Position numbers and translations under genes: made by a program | Shown: one piece after another, positions 28,017 to 38,400 of the stretch | Layout of the letters: the number at the start of each line of letters is the position of its first letter | How positions within the stretch are numbered: position 1 is the first letter of the stretch | Source: Bacillus paramycoides | Lineage (GTDB): Bacteria > Bacillota > Bacilli > Bacillales > Bacillaceae_G | DNA length: 64,000 bases | Direction of reading: 5' to 3' | NCBI RefSeq assembly: GCF_001884235.1 | Contig: NZ_MAOI01000066.1 | Location: forward strand, 1 to 64,000 | Notes under the pieces: model-generated | Seen by the model: only the letters and a program-made list of their open reading frames with translations | The model's database searches: none | Told to the model about the DNA's origin: nothing

Positions 28017-29303
28017 TTACCCTTTATTCTTCGTTTTATGCGAACTTTGTAATCTTTCATAAACGGTAGACAGCGCTTGTTCAAATTTCCCTGTCGTTTT
28101 CGGTTTATAATATTGCTTGTTTTTTATTTTATCAGGTAAGTATTGTTGTTGTACCCAGCCGTTTGGATGATCGTGTGGATATAAGTATCCAATGCCTCTT
28201 CCAAGTGATTCGGCACCTTTATAGTGACTATCTTTTAAATGACTTGGAATATCACCTGTTTGGCCATTACGTAAATCGTGAAGTGCGGCATCGAGTGCTT
28301 TATAGGCCGAATTTGATTTCGGTGATAGGCAAAGCTCGATAACAGCATTTGCAAGTGGTATGCGTGCCTCTGGGAATCCCACTCGTTCAGCCGACTCAAT
28401 CGCTGCAAGTGTACGTGGACCAGCTTGCGGGCTAGCAAGCCCGATATCTTCATATGCCATAATAAGAAGACGTCTACCAATGCTTTGTAAGTCACCTGCT
28501 TCAATAAGACGTGCTAAATAATGAAGTGCGGCGTTCACATCACTTCCACGTACTGATTTTTGAAAAGCAGATAAAACGTCATAGTGAGCATCGCCACCTT
28601 TGTCGTGAACAAAACTCTTTTTCTGTAGACATTCTTCAGCGATTTCGAGTGTAATTTCAGCCGCTTGGTCGTCTGTAGTAAAGCTAGATAAAACAGCAAG
28701 TTCAAGTGCATTGTAAGCTGAGCGCATATCACCGCCCGAGGCATTTGCGAAATGAAGGAGAGCTTCCTCTGTGACAATGACATCATATTCTCCAAGCCCT
28801 TTTTCTTTATCTTCAAGCGCTCGTTTTAAACCAATTAAAATATCATCTTCTGTTAATGCGTGTAATTCGAAAATTTGACAACGGCTTCGTATAGCAGAAT
28901 TGATAGCATGGAACGGATTGCTTGTCGTCGCACCGATTAGAGTAAGGAGTCCGCTTTCTAAATGAGGTAATAGAAAGTCTTGCTTCGCTTTATCTAACCT
29001 GTGAACTTCATCCAAAATTAAAACGAGATGGCGATGCATTTTTGCTTCTTGTACGACAACTTCCATATCTTTTTTATTATGAGTAACAGCGTTTAAGAGG
29101 CGAAACGGCGTTCCGGTACTTCCTGCAATTGCGCTTGCAATCGATGTTTTTCCTGTGCCTGGAGGACCGTATAAAATCATTGATTGAAAATGGTTTGCTT
29201 GGACCATCCGCCATAAAATCTTTCCTTCACCAACTAAATGCTGTTGTCCAATAATGTCTTGAATCGTTGTTGGACGCATTCGATGTGCGAGTGGTTGTTT
29301 CAT
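28017..29303 (-). CDS. rarA: RarA (MgsA/YrvN), AAA+ replication-associated recombination protein
   Basis: 428 residues. Walker [10 protein letters not shown] (46-54), Walker [21 protein letters not shown], sensor LIGATTSNP and arginine finger region [10 protein letters not shown] are intact. The C-terminal tetramerisation domain has [15 protein letters not shown] and [20 protein letters not shown], the family signature. RarA acts at stalled replication forks and with clamp-loader-like mechanics. It is divergent from cymR. AGGGAGACGG lies before its start. Confidence 0.96.
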   Translation of the reverse strand: MKQPLAHRMRPTTIQDIIGQQHLVGEGKILWRMVQANHFQSMILYGPPGTGKTSIASAIAGSTGTPFRLLNAVTHNKKDMEVVVQEAKMHRHLVLILDEVHRLDKAKQDFLLPHLESGLLTLIGATTSNPFHAINSAIRSRCQIFELHALTEDDILIGLKRALEDKEKGLGEYDVIVTEEALLHFANASGGDMRSAYNALELAVLSSFTTDDQAAEITLEIAEECLQKKSFVHDKGGDAHYDVLSAFQKSVRGSDVNAALHYLARLIEAGDLQSIGRRLLIMAYEDIGLASPQAGPRTLAAIESAERVGFPEARIPLANAVIELCLSPKSNSAYKALDAALHDLRNGQTGDIPSHLKDSHYKGAESLGRGIGYLYPHDHPNGWVQQQYLPDKIKNKQYYKPKTTGKFEQALSTVYERLQSSHKTKNKG

Positions 29304-29467
29304 TTTGACCGTCTCCCTTAATATGTAATCTCATTGTATCGTATCATTTTTTATGTGGAAAATTGAAATATATTGCGGTGTTATTTGTATATTAATATTA
29401 AATATTCTTATTTTTCTTTCAATTGTAATAATTCCCGAGTTTTTCAATGTGATTTTATGTTATCATT

Positions 29468-29496
29468 TTGTTACACAAGTTGAAATTTCTTATAAT
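29468..29496 (+). promoter_or_regulatory. Sigma-A promoter of cymR-yrvO-mnmA
   Basis: -35 TTGTTA (29468-29473), 17-bp spacer, -10 TATAAT (29491-29496). A second TATAAT-like box follows at 29509-29514. The 293-bp gap between rarA and cymR is otherwise very AT-rich and holds nothing else recognisable. Confidence 0.75.
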
Positions 29497-29596
29497 ACTA
29501 TATTATGCTATAATTTCATAGGATTTTAAATTGTGTTCTTTTACGAATAAAGATATAACCAATAGAAGTGAAAATTTGAAAAGAGGTGCAAAATAG

Positions 29597-30013
29597 ATGA
29601 AGATTTCAACAAAAGGCCGTTACGGCTTAACAATTATGATCGACCTTGCAAAAAAGTTTGGTGAAGGTCCAATTTCATTAAAATCAATTGCGCAGGCACA
29701 TGACTTATCTGAGCATTATTTAGAGCAATTAATTTCGCCGCTTCGTAACGCTCGACTTGTAAAGAGTACGCGTGGTGCATACGGTGGATATGTATTATCT
29801 GATCAGCCGGCTAACATTACAGCTGGGGATGTAATCCGTGTACTAGAGGGGCCAATTAGTGTTGTAGAAATGATAGAGGAAGAAGAACCTGCACAACGCC
29901 AATTATGGATGCGCGTTCGTGATGCGGTGCAAGAAGTATTAGATAGTACAACTTTAGAAGATTTAGTACGTTATGAGGAAGAAAATCATGGGGGCTATAT
30001 GTTTTACATTTAA
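29597..30013 (+). CDS. cymR: CymR, Rrf2-family master repressor of cysteine metabolism
   Basis: 138 residues. An Rrf2 winged helix begins MKISTKGRYGLTIMIDLAK, followed by LKSIAQAHDLSEHYLEQLISPLR (recognition helix) and the wing GAYGGYVL. No iron-sulfur cysteine triad is present, which separates CymR from IscR. CymR with CysK as partner represses cysteine uptake and synthesis genes in B. subtilis when cysteine is plentiful. A likely target, the yrrT-mtnN-mccA-mccB operon, lies 22 kb downstream. AAGAGGTG lies upstream. It precedes the cysteine desulfurase gene by 35 bases. Confidence 0.93.
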   Translation: MKISTKGRYGLTIMIDLAKKFGEGPISLKSIAQAHDLSEHYLEQLISPLRNARLVKSTRGAYGGYVLSDQPANITAGDVIRVLEGPISVVEMIEEEEPAQRQLWMRVRDAVQEVLDSTTLEDLVRYEEENHGGYMFYI

Positions 30014-30048
30014 TTCCTTGTGAAACGATTTGGAAAGAAGGAGATTTA

Positions 30049-32326
<2,278 letters not shown>

Positions 32327-32330
32327 AACA

Positions 32331-32366
32331 AGAAGCCTCTGCCGATTAGCGGTTAGAGGTTTCTTT
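32331..32366 (+). terminator. Terminator of cymR-yrvO-mnmA
   Basis: Stem AGAAGCCTCT / AGAGGTTTCT with an inner CCG/CGG pair, followed by TTT. Confidence 0.8.
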
Positions 32367-32436
32367 TACATAAAGCGAATTTTCGTTCGCTTGAAAAATA
32401 CATTCTTTGTTATAATTTGATGTAGAGGTGAAGGAC

Positions 32437-33096
32437 ATGTCAAACAAACTTGAAACAGGTATTCAATATATGCAAGAAGGAAACTGGGAAGAAGCAGCTA
32501 AAAACTTTACGGAAGCAATTGAAGAAAATCCGAAAGATGCGCTTGGATACATTAACTTTGCGAATTTATTAGATGTATTAGGTGATAGTGAACGAGCAAT
32601 TTTATTTTATAAACGTGCATTAGAATTAGATGATAAATCTGCGGCTGCTTATTATGGTTTAGGAAATGTATATTACGGCCAAGAGCAATTTGCAGAGGCA
32701 AAGGCTGTATTTGAACAAGCGATGCAAGCAGGACTACAATCAGCTGATGTAACATTTATGCTAGGTATCACACACGTGCAACTTGGAAATGATCGTCTTG
32801 CATTGCCATTTTTACAAAGAGCAACTGAATTAGATGGAAACGATGTAGAAGCTGTATTCCAATGTGGACTTTGCTTCGCGCGACTAGAACATATTCAAGA
32901 GGCGAAACCTTATTTTGAAAAGGTATTAGAAATGGATGAAGAGCATGCAGATGCGTATTATAATTTAGGTGTTGCGTACGTATTCGAAGAAAATAACGAG
33001 AAAGCTCTTACTTTATTTAAGAAAGCAACTGAAGTTCAGCCAGATCACTTTTTAGCTGGTAATGGTATTCGTTTATTAGAGCAAGAAGCTGAATAA
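32437..33096 (+). CDS. yrrB: TPR-repeat protein (YrrB-like)
   Basis: 219 residues from ATG 32437 (GAGGTGAAGG upstream; the GTG at 32428 is within that site). Six tetratricopeptide repeats fill almost the whole protein, for example LETGIQYMQEGNWEEAAKNF, AYYGLGNVYYGQEQFAEAKA and AYYNLGVAYVFEENNEKALT. There is no signal peptide, so it is a cytosolic protein-interaction scaffold. The partner is unknown. Its fixed place between mnmA and recD2 matches yrrB of B. subtilis. Confidence 0.9.
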   Translation: MSNKLETGIQYMQEGNWEEAAKNFTEAIEENPKDALGYINFANLLDVLGDSERAILFYKRALELDDKSAAAYYGLGNVYYGQEQFAEAKAVFEQAMQAGLQSADVTFMLGITHVQLGNDRLALPFLQRATELDGNDVEAVFQCGLCFARLEHIQEAKPYFEKVLEMDEEHADAYYNLGVAYVFEENNEKALTLFKKATEVQPDHFLAGNGIRLLEQEAE

Positions 33097-33176
33097 AGTG
33101 AAATTATAGTTTAATGCGCAGTTACCCCTCATCTAAAGAGTGTGCAACAGGTGGGGGATGTACTGCTCATTAAAGT
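33093..33176 (+). repeat. Decayed bcr1-like copy between yrrB and recD2
   Basis: ATAAAGTGAAATT directly at the yrrB stop, then GCGCAGTTACCCCTC and AGGTGGGGGATGTACTGCTCATTAAAGTG, follow the order of the full element (ATAAA-GTGAAAC, GGGCAGTTGATC, GGTGGGAGTCTTACTGCCC, GTTAAAGCGGG). The middle hairpin is deleted and many bases have changed. Confidence 0.5.
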
Positions 33177-33203
33177 GAAAAGAAATCGGAAAGGAGAGGA
33201 AAG

Positions 33204-35540
33204 ATGGGAAATCAACATGCAATGGATTTGTTTGAGGAAGAGAAAAAATTTATAAAAGCGCAAGTTCTTCATACCATTTTCCACAACGAAGAAAACCTCT
33301 ATTCCGTTGTCAGTATGAAAGTCATTGAAACGAATGAAACATACGACGAAAAAAAAGTAATGATAAACGGTCATTTTCCCCGTATGCATGAGGATGAAGT
33401 GTTTACATTAACAGGTCATTTTAAAGACCACCCAAAGTATGGGAAACAATATTTAGTTGAAACGTTTAAGAAAGAATTGCCACAAACAAAAGCAGGTATG
33501 GTGCAGTATTTAGCGAGCGATTTGTTTAAAGGGATTGGAAAGCGTACGGCTGAAAAAATTGTGGACCATCTTGGTGAGCATGCCATTTCTAAAATTATGG
33601 ATGATCCTGATGCGTTAAATGGTGTTGTAAACAAGCAAAAAGCGCAGGAAATATATGAGACGATTATTGAGCATCAAGGGTTAGAAAAAGTGATGAGTTT
33701 TTTAAATGGTTACGGTTTTGGGACGAAGCTTTCAATTAAAATTTATCAGCAATATAAAGAGATGACATTAGAAGTGATTCGTAACAATCCATATAAGCTT
33801 ATTGAAGAAGTGGATGGAATTGGTTTTGGGAGAGCAGATGATATAGGGCGTGCATTAGGTATATCGGGCAATCACGACGACCGTGTACGTGCGGGATGTT
33901 TTTATACATTAGAGAATGTGTCATTACAATTTGGTCACGTTTATATGGAAAAAGGTCAGCTTGTAAGAGAAACGATGTCACTTTTAAATAATCAAGAAGG
34001 CAGAGTGACTGAGGAAGACATTGTAGGCTGCGTTGAAATGATGCAAAGTGAAGGGAAAGTCATTATAGAAGAAGAGCGAGTGTATTTAGCTTCTTTATTC
34101 TATTCTGAGAAAGGCGTTGTAAAGTCAATTCGTCGTCTTATGAATCAAGAAGAAACTCCTTCATTCCCTGAAGCAGAAGTGTTAAAAACATTAGGAGAAA
34201 TTGAAGAACAGTTGAAGGTGCAGTATGCACCGCTTCAGCAAGAAGCAGTTCAAACTGCACTTCATAAACCGATGATGTTATTAACAGGTGGACCAGGAAC
34301 GGGGAAAACAACAGTTATTAAAGGAATTGTTGAAATGTATGCGTCATTGCACGGATTATCACTAAATCCAAATGAATATAGTGATGATAATCCATTTCCA
34401 ATACTATTAACGGCCCCGACAGGAAGAGCGGCGAAGCGAATGAGTGAATCAACAGGACTTCCAGCTTGCACAATTCATCGTTTGCTTGGTTGGACGCCAG
34501 AAGGTTCTTTCCAGCGTAATGAAACTGACCCGGTTCAAGGGAAGTTACTCATTATTGATGAGTTTTCAATGGTTGACATTTGGCTTGCAAATCAGCTATT
34601 CAAGTCGCTTCCGACAAATATTCAAGTTATCGTTGTAGGCGATGAAGATCAGTTGCCATCTGTAGGCCCTGGACAAGTGTTAAAAGACTTATTGAATGCA
34701 GGTGCAGTTCCGACAGTCAAACTTACAGAAATTTATCGTCAAGCGGAAGGATCATCTGTTATTCAGCTTGCCCATGCGATAAAAGATGGAATGCTACCAC
34801 CAGATTTAGCGGAAAACAAAAAAGACCGTTCGTTTATTGCTTGTACAGGAAATCAAATTGTTGAGGTTGTCAAAAAGGTTTGTGAAAACGCAAAGACAAA
34901 AGGATTTAGTGCAAGAGATGTACAAGTATTAGCGCCGATGTACCGGGGACCTGCTGGTATTAATGTGCTGAATGAAGCGTTGCAAGAAGTATTTAATCCG
35001 AAAAAAGAAAAGAGTAAAGAAATTGCTTACGGTGATGTTGTATACCGAAGAGGTGATAAAGTACTACAATTGGTGAATCAGCCAGAGAGCCAAGTGTTTA
35101 ATGGTGATATCGGAGAAATCGTTTCGGTGTTTTATGCGAAAGAAAACGTTGAGCAACAAGATATGATTATCGTTTCATTTGATGGGATTGAAGTAACGTA
35201 TACAAAGCCAGATTTAAATCAAATTACACATGCATATTGTTGTTCGATTCATAAATCACAAGGTAGTGAATTCCCGATTGTTATTATGCCAATCGTAAAA
35301 AGTTACAATCGTATGTTACGTCGTAATTTAATTTACACGGGCATTACGAGAAGTAAAAAATTCCTTATTATTTGCGGAGAGGAAGCAGCTTTTCAATCCG
35401 GTGTAAATCGCCTTGATGATGCAATGCGTCAAACGACTTTAGCTGGTCGATTGCAAGAATCACAAGGAGAGGTACAGATGGTAACGGTTAATGGTGAAGA
35501 AATGGACGTGGAAAACATTTCACCGTATGATTTCATGTAA
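33204..35540 (+). CDS. recD2: RecD2, 5'-3' DNA helicase (RecBCD-independent RecD family)
   Basis: 778 residues, the length of RecD2 rather than RecD of RecBCD. The N-terminal region has an OB fold and tandem helix-hairpin-helix motifs (LFKGIGKRTAEKIVD, VDGIGFGRADDI). Helicase domains 1A/2A follow, with Walker A LTGGPGTGKTT near 361-371, LLIIDEFSMVD (Walker B), VGDEDQLPSVGPG and the C-terminal motif YCCSIHKSQGSEFP. In Bacillus it contributes to mismatch repair and DNA-damage survival. GGAAAGGAGAGGAAAG precedes the start. It lies downstream of yrrB as in B. subtilis. Confidence 0.95.
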   Translation: MGNQHAMDLFEEEKKFIKAQVLHTIFHNEENLYSVVSMKVIETNETYDEKKVMINGHFPRMHEDEVFTLTGHFKDHPKYGKQYLVETFKKELPQTKAGMVQYLASDLFKGIGKRTAEKIVDHLGEHAISKIMDDPDALNGVVNKQKAQEIYETIIEHQGLEKVMSFLNGYGFGTKLSIKIYQQYKEMTLEVIRNNPYKLIEEVDGIGFGRADDIGRALGISGNHDDRVRAGCFYTLENVSLQFGHVYMEKGQLVRETMSLLNNQEGRVTEEDIVGCVEMMQSEGKVIIEEERVYLASLFYSEKGVVKSIRRLMNQEETPSFPEAEVLKTLGEIEEQLKVQYAPLQQEAVQTALHKPMMLLTGGPGTGKTTVIKGIVEMYASLHGLSLNPNEYSDDNPFPILLTAPTGRAAKRMSESTGLPACTIHRLLGWTPEGSFQRNETDPVQGKLLIIDEFSMVDIWLANQLFKSLPTNIQVIVVGDEDQLPSVGPGQVLKDLLNAGAVPTVKLTEIYRQAEGSSVIQLAHAIKDGMLPPDLAENKKDRSFIACTGNQIVEVVKKVCENAKTKGFSARDVQVLAPMYRGPAGINVLNEALQEVFNPKKEKSKEIAYGDVVYRRGDKVLQLVNQPESQVFNGDIGEIVSVFYAKENVEQQDMIIVSFDGIEVTYTKPDLNQITHAYCCSIHKSQGSEFPIVIMPIVKSYNRMLRRNLIYTGITRSKKFLIICGEEAAFQSGVNRLDDAMRQTTLAGRLQESQGEVQMVTVNGEEMDVENISPYDFM

Positions 35541-35666
35541 CAAGGTGAAATTATATAGTGAAACTTTCAAACGTACAACGTTGAAAGGCTCTAGCATGTA
35601 TAAATGAATGCGGTTTGGACATAATGGCGAATAGAATCTGGGAGACTGTGAGGAGATGAAAGCCAT

Positions 35667-35855
35667 ATGTTCAGTTGTCCAAATTGCAAAGGGAAAGACA
35701 TTGGAAAAATAGGTGTCAACCAATTTTATTGCTGGAATTGTTATATTGAATTATCGGTTTCAAAGGGGAAAATCCATACGCATCAAGTAGAGGAAGATGG
35801 TTCATTAAGCTCTCTTGATGATTTATTTGATGAGAATGAGAGAACGATCGGATAA
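35667..35855 (+). CDS. Small zinc-ribbon protein
   Basis: 62 residues. Two CPxC/CxxC knuckles, FSCPNCKGK (Cys4, Cys7) and FYCWNCYIEL (Cys22, Cys25), make a likely four-Cys zinc ribbon of about 28 residues. An acidic tail follows (SLDDLFDENERTIG). The start has AGGAGATGAAAGCC upstream. Function is unknown. It lies between recD2 and a YrzQ-type small protein. Confidence 0.75.
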   Translation: MFSCPNCKGKDIGKIGVNQFYCWNCYIELSVSKGKIHTHQVEEDGSLSSLDDLFDENERTIG

Positions 35856-35873
35856 CGAAAAGGGGGATCTACT

Positions 35874-36002
35874 TTGAATCTACGCAATTCATTAATCGCA
35901 TTAGGTGTTGGGGCTGCAGCATATCGATATGCTCGCAAGCAAGATGTATTTTCAAAACGCAATATGAAAAAAGCGCGTAAGATGATTAAGTCTTATTTAT
36001 AA
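35874..36002 (+). CDS. YrzQ-like (DUF3918) 42-residue protein
   Basis: Translation from TTG 35874 gives 42 residues, starting MNLRNSLIALGVGAAAYRYA and ending RKMIKSYL, with TAA at 36000-36002. AGGGGGA lies six bases upstream. A short glycine/alanine-rich hydrophobic N terminus is followed by a Lys/Arg-rich C-terminal half. The pattern MNxxxS(L)xALGxGAAAYxxAR fits the YrzQ family of Bacillus small proteins. It is short enough to be missed by length-filtered gene calling. Confidence 0.78.
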   Translation: MNLRNSLIALGVGAAAYRYARKQDVFSKRNMKKARKMIKSYL

Positions 36003-36019
36003 TCATTTCGATAAAGTGA

Positions 36020-36050
36020 AAAACTCCCTTATTGACGAGGGAGTTTTTTT
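36020..36050. terminator. Terminator after yrzQ-like gene
   Basis: Stem AAACTCCCT / AGGGAGTTT with loop TATTGACG, then a T-run. It overlaps the end of the convergent small membrane gene. Confidence 0.85.
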
Positions 36051-36261
36051 ACGTATTCATATGCAAATATAAAAGTCCGATTTCCGAGAAAACATAAGAT
36101 AGACCGTAACATCCAACTCCAAGTATTCCATAATGCCATAATTGCTTCGCTCTTTCTTTTCGCGAGGAGCGAATAAAGAAACCTTTCCAAATACCAAACC
36201 CGATACAAATCCATTCAAGAATCATAAAAAGTGCGGATAATACGAGCATAAATAAAACCAT
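36049..36261 (-). CDS. Small two-helix membrane protein, function unknown
   Basis: 70 residues from ATG 36261, with a strong AGGAGGGC site. Two hydrophobic segments (about 3-25 and 44-66) are separated by a basic stretch RSSRKERAKQ. I do not recognise the family. The overlapping minus-strand frame 36029-36214 has no ribosome-binding site and is discarded in its favour. Confidence 0.7.
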   Translation of the reverse strand: MVLFMLVLSALFMILEWICIGFGIWKGFFIRSSRKERAKQLWHYGILGVGCYGLSYVFSEIGLLYLHMNT

Positions 36262-36437
36262 AATTAGCCCTCCTGATTATATTTTGATTTTTTGTATTCT
36301 CAGGGGTGGTTGTCCTTATTATGTTAAATATATGTACGTCTTTAAAAAACAGTATGGTCTGTATGAAAAGATTTTAAAAGTTTTGCACATAACCTACCCC
36401 ATTTATTTTCAAAATAAAGGTGGAGGAGGTTTTTCGT

Positions 36438-37505
36438 GTGAAGAATCTTAAAATCATTTGGATATATCGTTTAGGATTATTGTTACTCGTTTTTCTTTGT
36501 TTGCTTGTCTTTTTAAAAATTAAGCCGCTATGGGCACCGATTATTTTTGTGTTTAAAATGGCAATTACACCATTTCTTATTGCGTGTTTCATTGCATATT
36601 TATTACACCCGTTAATTGAAAAAATCCATAAGGAAGGGATGCCACGCACACTTGCTATTTTGCTCATTTATGTCCTTTTCTTCGGCGGGATTGGCTATGG
36701 AATTTATAAAGGAACACCAATTGTTATAAAGCAGTTGCAAGAGATTAATGAACAATTTCCGCAGTTTACAAAAATGTACGATTCTTGGATGGATGGGGTA
36801 ACAGAACAAACAGCGAATTTCCCATCATTTATTCATGAAAAGGTGAAACAAATTTTTGTTGGTGTAGAAATGAAGATTCAAGCGCTTTTGAATAAAGTAA
36901 TGAGCACAGCTCGTGGTGTACTGGATTCATTGCTCATTATTTTCTTAATTCCGTTCATTGTATTTTACATATTAAAAGACTACGGTGAGTTTTATCATAC
37001 CTTTTGGAAACTAGTTCCAAGTAAATGGCGTAGTACAGGACAAATGCTCGCGAAAGAAATTGACAAGTCACTTGGAAGCTATATTCGAGGACAGTTATTT
37101 GTTTGCTTAGTATTAGGGGGAGTATCCGCTCTTTCTTTTTGGTTTATCGGTATGAAATATCCATTGCTGCTCGGTATTATTATTGGGGTAACGGATATAA
37201 TCCCGTATTTTGGCCCTATTTTAGGAGCCATTCCGACATTGATGATCGCGGCAACGGTATCAACGAGTTTACTCATTAAGGCGGGAATTACAATTGCGAT
37301 TTTGCAATTTGTTGAAAGTAATATTTTATCTCCTTACATCGTTGGTAAGTCGCTCCGTATGCATCCTGTTATTATTATGTTTGCATTACTAGTTGGGGGA
37401 GAAGTTGCGGGGATTGTAGGCTTACTAATATCGGTTCCTATTTTAGCGGTCATTCGCACAGTGATCGTTCATGTAAGGCCTCTTTGGAAAAGAGAAGATA
37501 TTTAA
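36438..37505 (+). CDS. yrrI: AI-2E-family transporter (YrrI-like)
   Basis: 355 residues from GTG 36438, nine bases after GGAGGAGG; an in-frame GTG at 36420 overlaps that site. About eight membrane helices have the family layout. N-terminal helices carry PFLIACFIAYLLHPLI. A long extracellular segment follows, then LIIFLIPFIVFYILKDY, and the C-terminal half has GVTDIIPYFGPILGAIP and GLLISVPILAVIR. The family was named for E. coli TqsA (AI-2 export), but members also include Na/Li antiporters, so the substrate is not known. It lies upstream of alaS as in B. subtilis. Confidence 0.9.
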   Translation: MKNLKIIWIYRLGLLLLVFLCLLVFLKIKPLWAPIIFVFKMAITPFLIACFIAYLLHPLIEKIHKEGMPRTLAILLIYVLFFGGIGYGIYKGTPIVIKQLQEINEQFPQFTKMYDSWMDGVTEQTANFPSFIHEKVKQIFVGVEMKIQALLNKVMSTARGVLDSLLIIFLIPFIVFYILKDYGEFYHTFWKLVPSKWRSTGQMLAKEIDKSLGSYIRGQLFVCLVLGGVSALSFWFIGMKYPLLLGIIIGVTDIIPYFGPILGAIPTLMIAATVSTSLLIKAGITIAILQFVESNILSPYIVGKSLRMHPVIIMFALLVGGEVAGIVGLLISVPILAVIRTVIVHVRPLWKREDI

Positions 37506-37511
37506 TGTGAA

Positions 37512-37539
37512 AGCCCTCTATTTATAGAAATAGAGGGCT
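37512..37539. terminator. Convergent hairpin between yrrI and PH-domain gene
   Basis: Perfect 12-bp stem AGCCCTCTATTT / AAATAGAGGGCT with loop ATAG. T-runs are poor, so termination efficiency is uncertain. Confidence 0.7.
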
Positions 37540-37549
37540 CACAATCTGC

Positions 37550-37894
37550 CTATTTAGGTAGTTGTTTTTTTATTTGCTGAACAACCCCGCTCACATCATT
37601 TGTTTGAATATGTTTTATTCTTTTCCATTCATCATCATACATAAATACAATTTGATTGCTGAAAAGTCGTTTCTGTTCTTTTAGATTAGAAATTTTTGCG
37701 AAAGAGTACTCTTCAAATATTGGGTTCCTACTTAAATCTGGTCCGTAAAAGAAGAGCCTTTTGTTCGTCAAGATTAACAGTCCTGGCCTTGCGACGGAAC
37801 GATAGATAAATATATCTAATGAACATGCTGCATAAAAAAGGATTTTTTCGTCAGTAGTTAACATTTCTTTAGCTTGATTCAATAAAGTTGTCAT
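37550..37894 (-). CDS. Bacterial PH-domain (YvbH/GRAM-like) small protein
   Basis: 114 residues from ATG 37894 with AAAGGAGCG upstream. The pattern LTTDEKILFYAAC, LLILTNKRLFFYG, then IFEEYSFAKISNLKEQKRLF, fits the bacterial pleckstrin-homology/GRAM fold (short N-terminal helix, LTxxRL strand, then beta-sheet). No transmembrane segment is present. Such proteins are often cytosolic or membrane-associated scaffolds of unknown role. It is monocistronic and faces yrrI. Confidence 0.75.
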   Translation of the reverse strand: MTTLLNQAKEMLTTDEKILFYAACSLDIFIYRSVARPGLLILTNKRLFFYGPDLSRNPIFEEYSFAKISNLKEQKRLFSNQIVFMYDDEWKRIKHIQTNDVSGVVQQIKKQLPK

Positions 37895-38097
37895 TATAAT
37901 CGCTCCTTTATTGTTAATAATTTAATTATAACAAAAATGTAATATCCAGAAATATTAACAAGTAGTAATTTTTTTGTATGAAAATATCCCTACTTGTTAA
38001 TAAATACATAATATATAAAGGCTGTTTATAATGACAAGTAGATACTTATGTAGCTATCAGAAATGTATGTGGTACAATATAATTATTATTATCTACA

Positions 38098-38382
38098 TTG
38101 ACAAACTTAAGAGAATTCTATTATATTTAGTCATATAATACATTAAATCAATGACGGAACAAGTATGTTACAGTCCATTTATAGAGAGAAGCTTCCACTG
38201 GCTGAAAGGAGCTTCAAATGAAGGGTAACAGAAAGCTAATCCTGAGAGCAGCTAATCACTGCCGTCTTGCCACGTTACGGCACCATGAGGTGATGAATTG
38301 ATTGTTATAATAATCAATTCATAATTAGGGTGGTATCGCGAGTTAACTCTCGTCCCTTTTATAGGGGCGGGAGTTTTTTATA
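38098..38382 (+). promoter_or_regulatory. alaS T-box riboswitch with promoter and terminator
   Basis: Promoter TTGACA (38098-38103), 18-bp spacer, TATATT (38122-38127). The leader has AAGTA followed by TGTTAC, paired with GTAACA (38225-38230), then GAAAGCTA. The specifier is GCT (Ala, 38235-38237) followed by the usual A. AGAGAGAAGCTTCC and GGCTGAAAGG form the distal stem I. T-box AGGGTGGTATCGCGAG is at 38327-38342. The terminator CTCTCGTCCC / GGGGCGGGAG ends in TTTTTT near 38379. The 200 bases before the promoter (37895-38097) are AT-rich and show nothing else. Confidence 0.93.
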
Positions 38383-38400
38383 TTTAAGGAGGAAAATACA

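Noticed and set aside
36029-36214. Minus-strand 61-residue frame
   Set aside because: Overlaps the small membrane gene 36049-36261, which has a strong ribosome-binding site and hydrophobic pattern.
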